A stretch of DNA of 64,000 nucleotides, from NCBI RefSeq assembly GCF_039503195.1, contig NZ_JBCJKP010000001.1, forward strand, positions 9,796,001-9,860,000, read 5' to 3'. The notes under the pieces are model-generated. The model did not search any database. It was not told the origin of the DNA and saw nothing but the letters and a program-made list of their open reading frames with translations. The DNA comes from Streptomyces mirabilis. Lineage in GTDB: Bacteria; Actinomycetota; Actinomycetes; Streptomycetales; Streptomycetaceae. The translations under genes were made by a program, and so were the position numbers. Positions 9,267 to 18,135 of the stretch are shown here, one piece after another; the first letter of the stretch is position 1; each line of letters opens with the position of its first letter.

Positions 9267-10142
9267 GTGCGTCGAACAGGGGGCGGGATGCGCAGAGGGA
9301 TCGTGGCGGCGGTGGCACTGGTGGGACTGGCGGCGGTGGGCTGCGACGACGACGGGGTGCGCGAGGACCTCGTCGTCACCGGTACGCCCCCGGCAACGCC
9401 GTACGCGGGGCGGCTGGACCTGCCGTTCAGGGAGAGCGCGGACGGCAGCGCCCGAGAATTCGAGGAGAGCTCGGGTGCGGCAGGCCGGGCCCTGGAGTGC
9501 GACGGCCCGATCTACTCGGGTGGCGGGGGCGACGGGTGGGCCGAGCGTGACGGCGGCTCGACGCCGGAGGAGGGCCTGAACGCGTACTTCGACATGGACC
9601 AGCCCGAACTGCCCGATCACGGCTACCGGGTGGAGCGCAGGGCGGCGGGCCGCGTCCTGTTCTCGTACGACGTCGACGGCAGGACCAAGGTCGCCGTAGT
9701 CGTCGCCAAGGACCAGCCGCACCGCCCCGGTTGGGGACCGGAGACCAACGCCTCCTGCGACCCGGCCGAACTCCCCGCGAGTTTCACGGACAGCAGGTTC
9801 GAGATCTGGACCGACCGGGACGGCCGTCGCCTGCCCACCACGACGGTGAGCAGCTCGACGGGGCCGGAGCACTGCGACTGGGAGAGCGTCCACTTCCTCG
9901 CGTTGGGCGGGCGCAAGGACGTCAGGCAATACGCCCGCGATCCGCACGGGGTGCTCGGGAGCCACCTGCTCACCGCGGCGTACAAGGGGGACGTCCGTAT
10001 GCCCGCAGGCGCGCACGACACCGGATACCGCTTCCACGACTGGGCGCTCTGGCTGACGGACGACAAGGCCACGGCGTACGTACGCACGAACCACGGAGTG
10101 GAGGCATGGCCCGCCACGAAGGAGCGGGTGGCCTGCAAGTGA
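9267..10142 (+). CDS. Putative secreted lipoprotein, unknown function
   Basis: A 291-residue protein I do not recognise. It starts with a lipoprotein-type signal (MRRGIVAAVALVGLAAVGCDD) whose lipobox cysteine is near residue 28. An Asp/Gly/Glu-rich soluble region with four further cysteines follows. The repeated tryptophans and paired cysteines suggest a folded extracellular domain. I chose GTG 9267 because GGAGGAGGGA lies about 9 bases upstream; ATG 9288 has no spaced site. It ends 4 bases before the convergent TetR gene. No partner is visible nearby. It is probably anchored to the outer face of the membrane. Confidence 0.75.
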   Translation: MRRTGGGMRRGIVAAVALVGLAAVGCDDDGVREDLVVTGTPPATPYAGRLDLPFRESADGSAREFEESSGAAGRALECDGPIYSGGGGDGWAERDGGSTPEEGLNAYFDMDQPELPDHGYRVERRAAGRVLFSYDVDGRTKVAVVVAKDQPHRPGWGPETNASCDPAELPASFTDSRFEIWTDRDGRRLPTTTVSSSTGPEHCDWESVHFLALGGRKDVRQYARDPHGVLGSHLLTAAYKGDVRMPAGAHDTGYRFHDWALWLTDDKATAYVRTNHGVEAWPATKERVACK

Positions 10143-10146
10143 GACC

Positions 10147-10701
10147 TCAGCGGCTCACGTGCAGGGTGACCAGCAACTGCCAGACCTGGTCGGCGACTTC
10201 CTCCGGGGTGCCCTCAAGGAGTCCGTGCAGCCAGTCGGCGAGCACCCCCGCGAACGTGGCGGCGACCGCGGAGGCCACCAGCGGGGCGTCCGCGGCGCCC
10301 GCGAGGGTGCGCTCGGCCAGGCTGCGGGCGCGCAGGTCGCGATGGAGGACATGCCCGAGCGGGCCGCCCCCACCCGGGCTGAGCAGCGCGCGGTAGAGGC
10401 CGGCGTGCGGGGCGAGGTCGGCGAAGAACGCGAGCAGGGCCGGTGGCGCGGACACCGGGTCGGGCCGCCCGCGCCACGCGTGCAGCGCCTCCACGGCCTC
10501 CCGTACGACATCGGCGCAGGCGTCGACGGCCAGTGCCTCCAGGTCGGCGTAGTGCACGTAGAAGGTGGCCCGGCCGACCCCGGCCCGCCGCACCAGCGCG
10601 GCGACGCCGACCTCCTCCAGCGGGTGCTCGGCGCACTCCGCGAGGAGCGCCTGGCGCAGCTTCTCGCGGGTGCGGGCGGCCCGCGGGTCCTCGGGCGTCA
10701 C
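10147..10701 (-). CDS. TetR-family regulator coupled to DUF1304 gene
   Basis: A 184-residue TetR repressor. The DNA-binding helix-turn-helix is in VAALVRRAGVGRATFYVHY, near residues 28-48, and a ligand domain follows. The start is GTG 10701, which overlaps the stop codon of the upstream DUF1304 gene (GTGA), so the two are translationally coupled. Two palindromes with 21-base spacing around a -10 box upstream of the DUF1304 gene are the probable autoregulatory operators. The inducer is unknown; control of a small membrane protein suggests a hydrophobic or toxic compound. Confidence 0.9.
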   Translation of the reverse strand: MTPEDPRAARTREKLRQALLAECAEHPLEEVGVAALVRRAGVGRATFYVHYADLEALAVDACADVVREAVEALHAWRGRPDPVSAPPALLAFFADLAPHAGLYRALLSPGGGGPLGHVLHRDLRARSLAERTLAGAADAPLVASAVAATFAGVLADWLHGLLEGTPEEVADQVWQLLVTLHVSR

Positions 10702-11060
10702 CGCGCGAGCAGGACGGCGCCCAGGGCGAGCGCGCCGGGCAGGGCCTGCGCGAAGAGGATGCGCCGGTTGGCGGTGAGCGCCCCGTACACCCCGGCGACC
10801 ACGACGCACACCAGGAAGAAGACCTGGACGCGGAACCCGGTCGGATCAGCGGCGATCAGCCCCCACACCAGGCCCGCCGCGAGAAACCCGTTGTAGAGCC
10901 CCTGGTTGGCGGCCATCGGCGCGGTCGCCCGGGCCATCTCCGGGTCGAAGCCGTGCAAGCCTCGCCCCGGCTTCTTCTCCCAGAGGAACATCTCCATCAC
11001 GAGTATGTACGCGTGCAGCGCGGCCACCAGGCCCACCAGCACGTTCGCGACCGTCTCCAT
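10698..11060 (-). CDS. DUF1304 small membrane protein
   Basis: A 120-residue protein with four predicted membrane segments (NVLVGLVAALHAYILVMEMF, GLYNGFLAAGLVWGLIA, VQVFFLVCVVVAGVYGAL, ALPGALALGAVLLA). The FLWEKKPGRGLHGF and ANQGLYNGFLA signatures are those of the DUF1304 family, whose function is not established. The start is ATG 11060 with GAGGGAG upstream. It is the first gene of a two-gene operon with the TetR regulator, so its expression is likely induced by the regulator's ligand. A role in drug or solvent tolerance is speculative. Confidence 0.88.
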   Translation of the reverse strand: METVANVLVGLVAALHAYILVMEMFLWEKKPGRGLHGFDPEMARATAPMAANQGLYNGFLAAGLVWGLIAADPTGFRVQVFFLVCVVVAGVYGALTANRRILFAQALPGALALGAVLLAR

Positions 11061-11113
11061 CGTCAGCAAGCTCCCTCGGGCACCGTTGTCCCACTGTGCC
11101 CCTCGACCCATGT

Positions 11114-11156
11114 TTCCTGGACAGGTGTCCACTATAGCTGGACGACTGTCCAGGAA
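11114..11156 (-). promoter_or_regulatory. Double TetR operator around the DUF1304 promoter
   Basis: Two palindromes, TGGACAGGTGTCCA (11118-11131) and TGGACGACTGTCCA (11139-11152), have centres exactly 21 bases apart. The outer arms TTCCTGGACAG (11114-11124) and CTGTCCAGGAA (11146-11156) also form an 11-base inverted repeat. Between them the minus strand carries TATAGT, a good -10 box. Two repressor dimers could therefore bind on the same helical face and cover the promoter. Confidence 0.75.
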
Positions 11157-11322
11157 GTCACGGGGCGCCTCAGGTTGCCCCGGGCGCCCCTGGGGCAGCG
11201 ACTGCGACGGCTTCACCGCGCGCGGACTCCGGTGGGCGGCCTCGGTCCTGGTCTGCCTCGGCCGGCCGCTCGCGACGACGGTCGCCGCGAGCGCCAACCG
11301 CACACTCCGCAGGGCATGACCG

Positions 11323-12645
11323 TCACCCGGACCCGGCGGCCCGCCGCAGCGTCAGCGCCCGCAGCGCGAGCTGCATCTCGAACTGGGCCGTCGGATCGTG
11401 GAGCCGCTCGCCGAACAACTCGTCCAGCTGCCGCATCCGATAGCGCACCGTCTGCGGGTGCACGGCGAGCCGCGCCGCCACCTCACTCGCGTTGTGGCCG
11501 CTCTGCAGCCAGGTCAGCAGCGTCTCGGCGAGCCGCTCGCGCTGCGGCGAGCGCATCCGATCCAGCGGGCTCAGCCGGCGTTCGGCCATCGCGTCCACCA
11601 ACGCCTCGTCCCGGAAGAGCAGGAGCGTGGCCAGGTGCTCCTGGCAGCGCACCATCTCCGTGTCGGGCAGGATGCCCCGCCGCACCAGCTCCAGCGCCTC
11701 GGCCGCCCAGCGCAGCGACCGGGCGCCCTCGTGCAGCGCCACGGTGGGCCCCATCGCCGTACGTAACCCGTGCAGCGCCCCGGAGACCGCCCGCGCCCGC
11801 CCCGGCCCCTCCGGGTCCGGCACGACGAGGACGGCCGGCCGGACGTCGAACCGGGCGAGGAACTCCGGTGGCACGATGGGCCGGGCCGCCGCCGTGGGCC
11901 GCGGCCCACGGTCGATCGCGACCACCGCCAGCGCCCTCGGCACCGGCCACCCCGCGGTGTGCGCGAGCTCGCTGATGGCCTCGGCCGACGCCGGCGGATC
12001 GGCGGTGAGCAGATCGAGGAGCCGGGCCCGCCGTTGCTGCAACTCGCCCGCCCGGTGCAGCCGTGCCTCCGTGTAGCCCGCGGTCGTCGCGGCCGCCATC
12101 TCGTCCAGATGCAGGAACAGCGCCTCGCCGAAGGCGGCCAGCACATTGCGCGGCAGCAGTTCGGCGTCGACCAGCGCGTTGATCCGACGCCACGTCACCC
12201 GCGCGCCCAGCCGCAGCGCGGACTGGAACGAGTCGAGACTGCGCCCCTCGTCCGCCTCGCCCCGCCCGATCCGCCGGTAGGTCTCCTTCACCGGCTCCCA
12301 GTCGGTGTCCGGCTGCGCCATCCGCTCCAGGAACCCCTGCAGGGCGTGCTCGACACCCCGCTGCACGACCTGCATGTACGTGTCGTCCGTCGGGCGCGCG
12401 TACTCCGGGATCTCGGTCTTGATCGCCCGTATTACCTCTTCCCTGATGTCGGTGAAGAACGGCCGGAGATGGTGGTGCAGGCCCGAAGGGATCGCCTTGA
12501 AGGGGCCGTTGGGCTCGTCGTCCGTCTCCTGGACGGCCACCGCGTCCGTCACGTCCGTAGCGGCCGCCACGTCCGCCACGGAGTCTGTCGCCTCGACCGC
12601 TCCGCGGCCCGCGTCCTCGCTCTCCGAGGTGTCGAGTCCGGTCAT
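11323..12645 (-). CDS. PucR/CdaR-type helix-turn-helix regulator
   Basis: A 440-residue regulator. An acidic N-terminal tail precedes an alpha-helical sensory region (FTDIREEVIRAIKTEIPEYA). A GGDEF-like middle follows. The C-terminal PucR-type helix-turn-helix reads NASEVAARLAVHPQTVRYRM, followed by RQLDELFGERLHD. The start is ATG 12645 with GGGAG 8 bases upstream; a GTG/ATG 54 bases further up lacks a site. The divergent neighbour is an orphan fatty acyl-AMP ligase, across a spacer with a palindrome. Members of this family respond to purines, amino acids or fatty-acid-related signals, but the effector here cannot be read. Confidence 0.85.
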   Translation of the reverse strand: MTGLDTSESEDAGRGAVEATDSVADVAAATDVTDAVAVQETDDEPNGPFKAIPSGLHHHLRPFFTDIREEVIRAIKTEIPEYARPTDDTYMQVVQRGVEHALQGFLERMAQPDTDWEPVKETYRRIGRGEADEGRSLDSFQSALRLGARVTWRRINALVDAELLPRNVLAAFGEALFLHLDEMAAATTAGYTEARLHRAGELQQRRARLLDLLTADPPASAEAISELAHTAGWPVPRALAVVAIDRGPRPTAAARPIVPPEFLARFDVRPAVLVVPDPEGPGRARAVSGALHGLRTAMGPTVALHEGARSLRWAAEALELVRRGILPDTEMVRCQEHLATLLLFRDEALVDAMAERRLSPLDRMRSPQRERLAETLLTWLQSGHNASEVAARLAVHPQTVRYRMRQLDELFGERLHDPTAQFEMQLALRALTLRRAAGSG

Positions 12646-12992
12646 CTCTGCGGCTCCCTTCGGCGGGCGCGGTCGGGGGCTCGGAGACGATACCGGCAAG
12701 TAACGAGCCGCGCCCCGTCAACGACGGACAGACGTGGCTGTGTGGATGGTCACTCGGTGACAACGGGGACCCGACGGCACCGGCGGTCGACGGCCCGGAA
12801 CCCCCGCGGATTGGCCCCGGGCGCCGAATCGGGGCCCGGTCTTTGTCAGCCGACTGACAGAAGCCGGGTGACGAACTGTCAACACGTCGTCTAACCCGAC
12901 CGGCACTCCTCGGCGGACGCTGGGCCCGTCCCCCTTGCTTGCCCACCCCGCCAGGCAACAACCCCTCAGTCCGCACGAGTTGGAGCCACCCC
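12646..12992. other. Divergent promoter region (PucR-like / FAAL)
   Basis: This 347-base spacer contains no gene I can support. Its notable element is the palindrome at 12844-12859. A further TGTCAA half-site-like sequence lies near 12878. No strong promoter is obvious to me on either strand. Confidence 0.5.
12844..12859. promoter_or_regulatory. Palindrome in PucR-like/FAAL spacer
   Basis: TGTCAGCCGACTGACA is a perfect inverted repeat (6-base arms, 4-base centre), about 135 bases upstream of the acyl-AMP ligase start and 200 upstream of the regulator start. It is a plausible binding site for the adjacent PucR-like protein. Binding is inferred from symmetry and position only. Confidence 0.45.
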
Positions 12993-14714
12993 ATGACCCC
13001 CGCCCGGCCGCCCGCCGACGCACCACTGACGGACCACCTGCGGTACTGGGCCCGCCACCGCCCGCAGCAACGCGCCTTCAGTCACGTCGACTTCCCCGAC
13101 ACGGCGTCCCCGGGAGAGCACCGCACCCTCGGCTGGCGGGCCCTGGACGCCCGTGCCCGATCCGTCGCCGACCGGCTGGTGACCCTCGCCGCGCCCGGCG
13201 ACCGGGCCGCACTGCTCATGCCCCAAGGACTCGACTACGTGGCGGCCTTCCTCGGCTGCCTCTACGCACGCGTGATCGCGGTACCGCTCTTCAGCCCCCG
13301 GCTCCCCGGTCACGCGGGCGCACTGGCGGCCGTCCTCGCCGACTGCGAACCCGGCTGCCTGCTCACCGACTCGGCCACCGTCATCGCGGTCGACGCCTTC
13401 GTCCTGGACCACGCGCTGCCCGCCGTACCGGTCGTCCCCGTCGACCGGCTCCCCCTCCAGCGCTTCGCCTTCGACGAGGTCGAGTCCGCGCCGGTCCCCG
13501 ACGACATCGCCTATCTCCAGTACACCTCGGGCTCCACCCGGGACCCCGCCGGTGTGATGATCAGCCACGCCAACGTCGTCGCCAACGCCCGCCAGGCCAT
13601 CGACGCCTTCGCGGGCGACCTCGACGATCCCGGCGCCACCACGACCGTCGGCTGGCTGCCCCTCTTCCACGACATGGGGCTGGTCCTCAGCGTGGCCGCG
13701 CCCGTCCTCGGCGGCTTCCCCTCCGTCCTGATGGACCCGGCGGCCTTCCTGGAGAACCCTGGGCGCTGGCTGCGCCTGCTGGGCGCGTACGACGGCACGA
13801 TCAGCGCCGCCCCCAACTTCGCGTACGACTACTGCGTGGCCCGCACCGACCCCGCCCTGGCCGACGAGCTGCGCCTGGGCCGCGTACGCGCCCTGATCAA
13901 CGGCGGCGAGCCGGTGCGGCCGGGCACCATCGACCGCTTCCGTGCCGCCTTCGCACCCGCGGGCCTCGACCCGGCGGCGCACTGTCCCGCGTACGGGCTC
14001 GCCGAGGCCACCGTGTTCGTGACGGCGGACGCGCCCGCGGCGGAGCCCACGACGGTGGCGTGCGACGCGGGCGCGCTCGCCGAGGGGCGGATCGAGAGCG
14101 CACAGGACGGGGCGGGCGCGGCGGCCGTGCTCGTGTCCTGCGGCGCGCCCGTCGGCCAGGAGGTGCGGATCGTCGACGCCGAGGGCGCCGCGCTGTCTCA
14201 GGGGCGGGTCGGTGAGATCGAGCTGCGCGGTCCCAACATCGGGCGCGGCTACTGGAAGCGCGCCGATCGGACTCTGCGCGACCCCGGGGGTTGGCTGCGC
14301 ACGGGCGACTACGGCGCTCTGTTCGACGGACGGCTGCTGGTCACCGGCCGCCTCAAGGACGTGATCATCGTGGACGGACGCAACCACTACCCCCAGGACA
14401 TCGAGGAGACCGTCCAGAGCGCCGTGGACCTCGTCCGCCGGGACAGGCTGGCCGCCTTCGGCGTGACCCGCGCCGACGACACGGGCGAGGAACTCGTCGT
14501 GGTCGCCGAGCACCGCCGCGAGATCGAGCCCACCGAGGAAGAGGTCCGCGCGAGGGAGCGCGACGTACGCGCCGAGGTCTCCGCCCGCCACGGAGTGCGG
14601 CTCGCCGCCCTGCTGCTCGTCCCGCCCGGCTCCGTGCCCCGCACCAGCAGCGGCAAGGTGGCCCGTGCGGCCTGCCGGGCCCGCTTCCTCGACGGGGGGT
14701 TCGATCCCTGGTGA
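12993..14714 (+). CDS. Fatty acyl-AMP ligase (FAAL), stand-alone
   Basis: A 573-residue adenylating enzyme of the ANL superfamily. The P-loop-like YTSGSTRDPAGVMISH and GWLPLFHDMGL are the FAAL/long-chain acyl-AMP ligase signatures. GDYGALFDGRLLVTGRLKD and the C-terminal Lys in RTSSGKVAR complete the active site. FAALs activate fatty acids as acyl-adenylates and hand them to an acyl carrier protein rather than to CoA. No PKS, NRPS or free acyl carrier protein is nearby, so the acceptor is unknown. The start is ATG 12993, after TTGGAG. It is probably controlled by the divergent PucR-like regulator. Confidence 0.9.
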   Translation: MTPARPPADAPLTDHLRYWARHRPQQRAFSHVDFPDTASPGEHRTLGWRALDARARSVADRLVTLAAPGDRAALLMPQGLDYVAAFLGCLYARVIAVPLFSPRLPGHAGALAAVLADCEPGCLLTDSATVIAVDAFVLDHALPAVPVVPVDRLPLQRFAFDEVESAPVPDDIAYLQYTSGSTRDPAGVMISHANVVANARQAIDAFAGDLDDPGATTTVGWLPLFHDMGLVLSVAAPVLGGFPSVLMDPAAFLENPGRWLRLLGAYDGTISAAPNFAYDYCVARTDPALADELRLGRVRALINGGEPVRPGTIDRFRAAFAPAGLDPAAHCPAYGLAEATVFVTADAPAAEPTTVACDAGALAEGRIESAQDGAGAAAVLVSCGAPVGQEVRIVDAEGAALSQGRVGEIELRGPNIGRGYWKRADRTLRDPGGWLRTGDYGALFDGRLLVTGRLKDVIIVDGRNHYPQDIEETVQSAVDLVRRDRLAAFGVTRADDTGEELVVVAEHRREIEPTEEEVRARERDVRAEVSARHGVRLAALLLVPPGSVPRTSSGKVARAACRARFLDGGFDPW

Positions 14715-14774
14715 GCCCCACGGGTACGGTTTGGCGCCCGGAGCCGGACCGCACTCGTACGGCCGCGAGGGGCG

Positions 14775-16447
14775 TCAGGCTCCCGACGCGGTGTGGACGC
14801 GCTCACCTCCCACATAGGTCAGGGCGACCTTCGCGGACGCGATCTCCTCCGGCGGACCGGCGTACGGGTCGCGGTCCAGCACCACGAGATCGGCCAGCGC
14901 CCCGGCCCGTACGCTCCCGGTGTCGTCGAGGTGGTTGGCGTACGCCGAGCCCGCCGTGTACGCCATGAGGGCGGCCGTCAGGTCGATGCGCTCGTCCGGC
15001 AGGAACACCGGCTCGGTCCCGTCCGGGGCCACCCGGTTGACCGCGACGTGGATGCCCTGAAGCGGGTCGGCGCTGCTGACCGGCCAGTCGCTGCCCGCGG
15101 CGAGCCTCGCCCCGGAACGCAGCAGCGCTCCGAACGGGTACTGCCAGGAGGCCCGTTCCGGCCCGAGGAAGGGCAGGGTCAGCTCGTCCATCTGCGGTTC
15201 GTGCGCCGCCCACAGGGGCTGGATGTTGGCCGTGGCGCCGAGGCGCGCGAAGCGAGGTACGTCGTCGGGATGCACTACTTGGAGATGGGCGAGGTGCGGA
15301 CGGGTGTCGCTTCGCCCGTTGGCCCTCCGCGCCGCCTCCACGGCGTCCAGGGCGTCGCGTACGGCCCGGTCGCCCAGCGCGTGGAAGTGACACTGAAAGC
15401 CGAGCGCGTCCAACTCCGTGACGTACGACGGAAGTCGAGCCGGATCGATGAAGCTCTTCCCCGATTCGCGGTGGCGCAGCCACACCGGTCCAGATAGGGG
15501 TCGAGCAGCGCGGCCGTGCCGTTCTCGGCGACCCCGTCCAGCATCAGCTTGACGCTGTCGGCGCGGAACCCGCCGTGGCTCAACGCGGCCCGCCGTTCGA
15601 CGAGTTCGGGTATCTGCTCCGCCCCACGTTCCCGGTCCCACCACAGCGCGCCGACGACCCGTGCGGTCAGCGAACCGTCGCGGGCGGCCGTCAGATAGGC
15701 GTCCGACGGGTCCTCCATCCCCACGAACGCGCCGACCAGCGCGTCCTGCCAGGCGGTGATGCCGAGCGCGTGCAGCTCCCGCTGGGCACGCAGCAGTGCG
15801 GCGAGCCGGTCCGCGGCGGTGGCCCGGGGAGTGTGCCGGCCGACGTAGTGCATGGCCCCTTCCTGGAGCATCCCGTTCGGCTCGCCCGAGGCGTCCCGCT
15901 CGAAGCGCCCGTCGGCCGGGTCGGGCGTGTCCCGGGTGACGCCCGCGAGCTCGAGGGCGCGGCTGTTGACCCAGGCGCCGTGGTGATCCCGGTTCGGCAG
16001 GTACGCCGGCCGGTCCGGTACGACCGCGTCCAGCAGTTCCTTGGTCGGCGTACCGCCGGCGAAGGCCTCCATGGACCAGCCGCCGCCCGTGATCCACTCC
16101 CGTTCCGGGTGTGCGTCGGCGTAGGCCCGTACGGCGGCGAGGGTCTCCTCGGCGGTCTTCGCCCCCGTGAGGTCGCACTGACTGAGCTCGAGCCCCGCCG
16201 GGACCGGGTGGACGTGGGCGTCCTGGAAGCCCGGCAGGAGCAGCCGTCCCGCCAGGTCGACCACCTCCGTCTTCGGGCCGACCAGGTCGTGGACCTCGGA
16301 GTTTCCGACGGCGGTGATCCGGTCGCCGGTGACGGCGACGGCTGTCGCGCCGCGGCCTTCGGGGCCCCTGGGGCCCCCGGGACCCTCGTGGTTCTCGAGG
16401 GTGAGGACCGGGCCGCCGGTGAAGAGGAGATCGGCGTGCATGTGCAT
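14775..16447 (-). pseudogene. Metal-dependent amidohydrolase (YtcJ type), frameshifted
   Basis: The gene encodes a complete amidohydrolase of about 557 residues, but in two frames. The N-terminal part has the metal-binding GFQDAHVHP and reads to DPYLDRCGCATANRG. The second frame resumes at KSFIDPARLPSYV and carries QCHFHALGDRAV, AAGSDWPVSSADP and the C-terminal beta-sandwich. One base added to the CCCC run at 15459-15462 joins the parts exactly (ANRG then KSFIDP). A sequencing or assembly indel is therefore more likely than true decay. It precedes no gene on its own strand and follows an amino-acid permease by 6 bases. It probably hydrolyses an N-acyl or cyclic amide imported by that permease. 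Confidence 0.85.
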
Positions 16448-16453
16448 CGTTCC

Positions 16454-17947
16454 TTAGTTGAATGTGGCCAGCAGCTGGGGCGCGTCGGCGTCGGTGCCGT
16501 GTCCCGTACGGAAGTAAGGGGACTTACGGACCCACTTCGCCCACGCGGCGGCCAGGAAACCGGAGGCGATCATCAGGGCGGGGGTGAGCAGCAGGAACCA
16601 GCCGTTGTCCGCGCTGACTTCGAAGTGGTCGGTGGAGGTGTAGAAGGACCAGGCGAGATAGCCGCCGAGCGCGAGCAGGGCCGTCGCGCTCAAGGAGGGC
16701 AGGACCACGGCCCGTATCCCCTGCCGCCAGTCCTCCCGCAGCAGGCCCCGGAAGCGGGCGGCGGCCGCGAGGGCGGTGAGCGCGTAGGACAGCGCGACGA
16801 CGATCCCGACCGCGTTCACCGTCGCCATGATCATGTCGGCGAGACGGGGAATCACCAGGGCGAGGGCGGCGACCACCGTCGCCAGCGCGCCGATCAGCAG
16901 CGTTCCGGTCGCCGGGGTCCCGTACCGGGCGCTGACCTTGGACCACACCGGTCCGAGCGTGCGGTCCCGGCTCATCGCGAACATCCCGCGAGCCGTCGGG
17001 ATCACCCCGGCCTGCAGTGAGGCGACGGCCGAGAACATCAGGGCCGCCAGGGGCAACGCGGCCAGCGGCTGGGAGGCGAGCCGGTCACCGAAGAACGCCA
17101 GCCCCTGTGCGCCGTGCCCGGCCAACTCCTGCTCGGACAGCACGCGTTGGAAGGCGATCGAGCCGAGGAGGAACAGCCCCAGCATGGTGACCAGCGTGAT
17201 GAGCCCGGCCCGTGAGGCGTCGCGCGGGTCGCGCACCTCCTCGTTCACGGTGAACGCCGCCTCGAAGCCCCAGTAGCAGAACACCGACAGCAGCAGCCCC
17301 TGCGCCAGCGCCGACGCCGAGGGAATCGCGAACGGGTCGAACCAGCTCAGCCGGAAGGGGTGCGGACCGGTGACGATGCCGTAGCCGCAGAAGCCCAGCA
17401 GCACGACGTACTCGAAGACGAGCAGCCCGCTCTGCAACCGGGCCGCGGTCCTGACCCCGGTGACCGCGGTGAGGGTGACGGCGACGAGGACCACGATGCC
17501 CACCGCGGTCGTCTGGGCGGTGGAACCCGGGTCCAGCACCAGTCCCGCCACCGTGTGCAGCCCGGCCTCACCGGCCAGTTGGAGCATCGCCGAGCCGGTC
17601 ACGGCCGTGGTGTACGCGAGGAACGCCACCGTGGCCACGATGTTCACCCAGCCGACCAGGAAGCCGAGCCAGGGGGTGAGTGAACGGCCCACCCACACAT
17701 AGCCGTTGCCCGCGTTCGGCTCGACCCGGTTCAGCCGGCTGTAGGCGCCCGCGATCCCGAGGATCGGCAGGAAGGCCAGCAGCATGATGGCGGGCAGACG
17801 CAGCCCGACCACGCCGGCCGTCACGCCCAGACCGATGCCGATGCTGGTGGTCGCCGCCGTGCTGGAGGCGGCGATGGCGACGCCGTCCACGACGCCGAGC
17901 GACTTGCGCAGGGACGGGGGGTCCTCACCGTAGGGCTGCTGCGTCAT
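16454..17947 (-). CDS. APC-family amino acid permease
   Basis: A 497-residue integral membrane transporter with about twelve hydrophobic segments. The amino acid-polyamine-organocation family helix 1 (VDGVAIAASSTAATTSIGIG) is visible, as is the conserved GFEAAFTVNEEVRDP region. The start is ATG 17947 with GGAG 7 bases upstream, 18 bases inside the longest frame. It is the first gene of an operon with the amidohydrolase, 6 bases apart, and is divergent from a TetR regulator across a palindrome. The likely role is uptake of an amino acid or amine derivative that the amidohydrolase then cleaves. Confidence 0.9.
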   Translation of the reverse strand: MTQQPYGEDPPSLRKSLGVVDGVAIAASSTAATTSIGIGLGVTAGVVGLRLPAIMLLAFLPILGIAGAYSRLNRVEPNAGNGYVWVGRSLTPWLGFLVGWVNIVATVAFLAYTTAVTGSAMLQLAGEAGLHTVAGLVLDPGSTAQTTAVGIVVLVAVTLTAVTGVRTAARLQSGLLVFEYVVLLGFCGYGIVTGPHPFRLSWFDPFAIPSASALAQGLLLSVFCYWGFEAAFTVNEEVRDPRDASRAGLITLVTMLGLFLLGSIAFQRVLSEQELAGHGAQGLAFFGDRLASQPLAALPLAALMFSAVASLQAGVIPTARGMFAMSRDRTLGPVWSKVSARYGTPATGTLLIGALATVVAALALVIPRLADMIMATVNAVGIVVALSYALTALAAAARFRGLLREDWRQGIRAVVLPSLSATALLALGGYLAWSFYTSTDHFEVSADNGWFLLLTPALMIASGFLAAAWAKWVRKSPYFRTGHGTDADAPQLLATFN

Positions 17948-18023
17948 GGCCTGCTCCGATCGCACCCAGGGGGCCTGATTCCGGCCCGATGACCGGAAAT
18001 GAAACTGCCCGAGGGCTTAACAG

Positions 18024-18038
18024 GTCAACGCCGTTGAC
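18024..18038. promoter_or_regulatory. Palindromic TetR operator
   Basis: GTCAACGCCGTTGAC is an inverted repeat with 7-base arms around one base, in the spacer between the permease and the TetR gene. On the minus strand it contains TTGACC, a possible -35 for the permease. It therefore fits a site where the adjacent TetR protein represses the permease-amidohydrolase operon. Confidence 0.6.
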
Positions 18039-18135
18039 ATAAGGTGCCCGCACCGGAGGTCGGAACGCGGCACCGGAGGCGGAGCCCGTGCGGCAGCGGA
18101 GGCGCGGAGCCCGCGCGGCAGCGGAGGGAGCGTCC

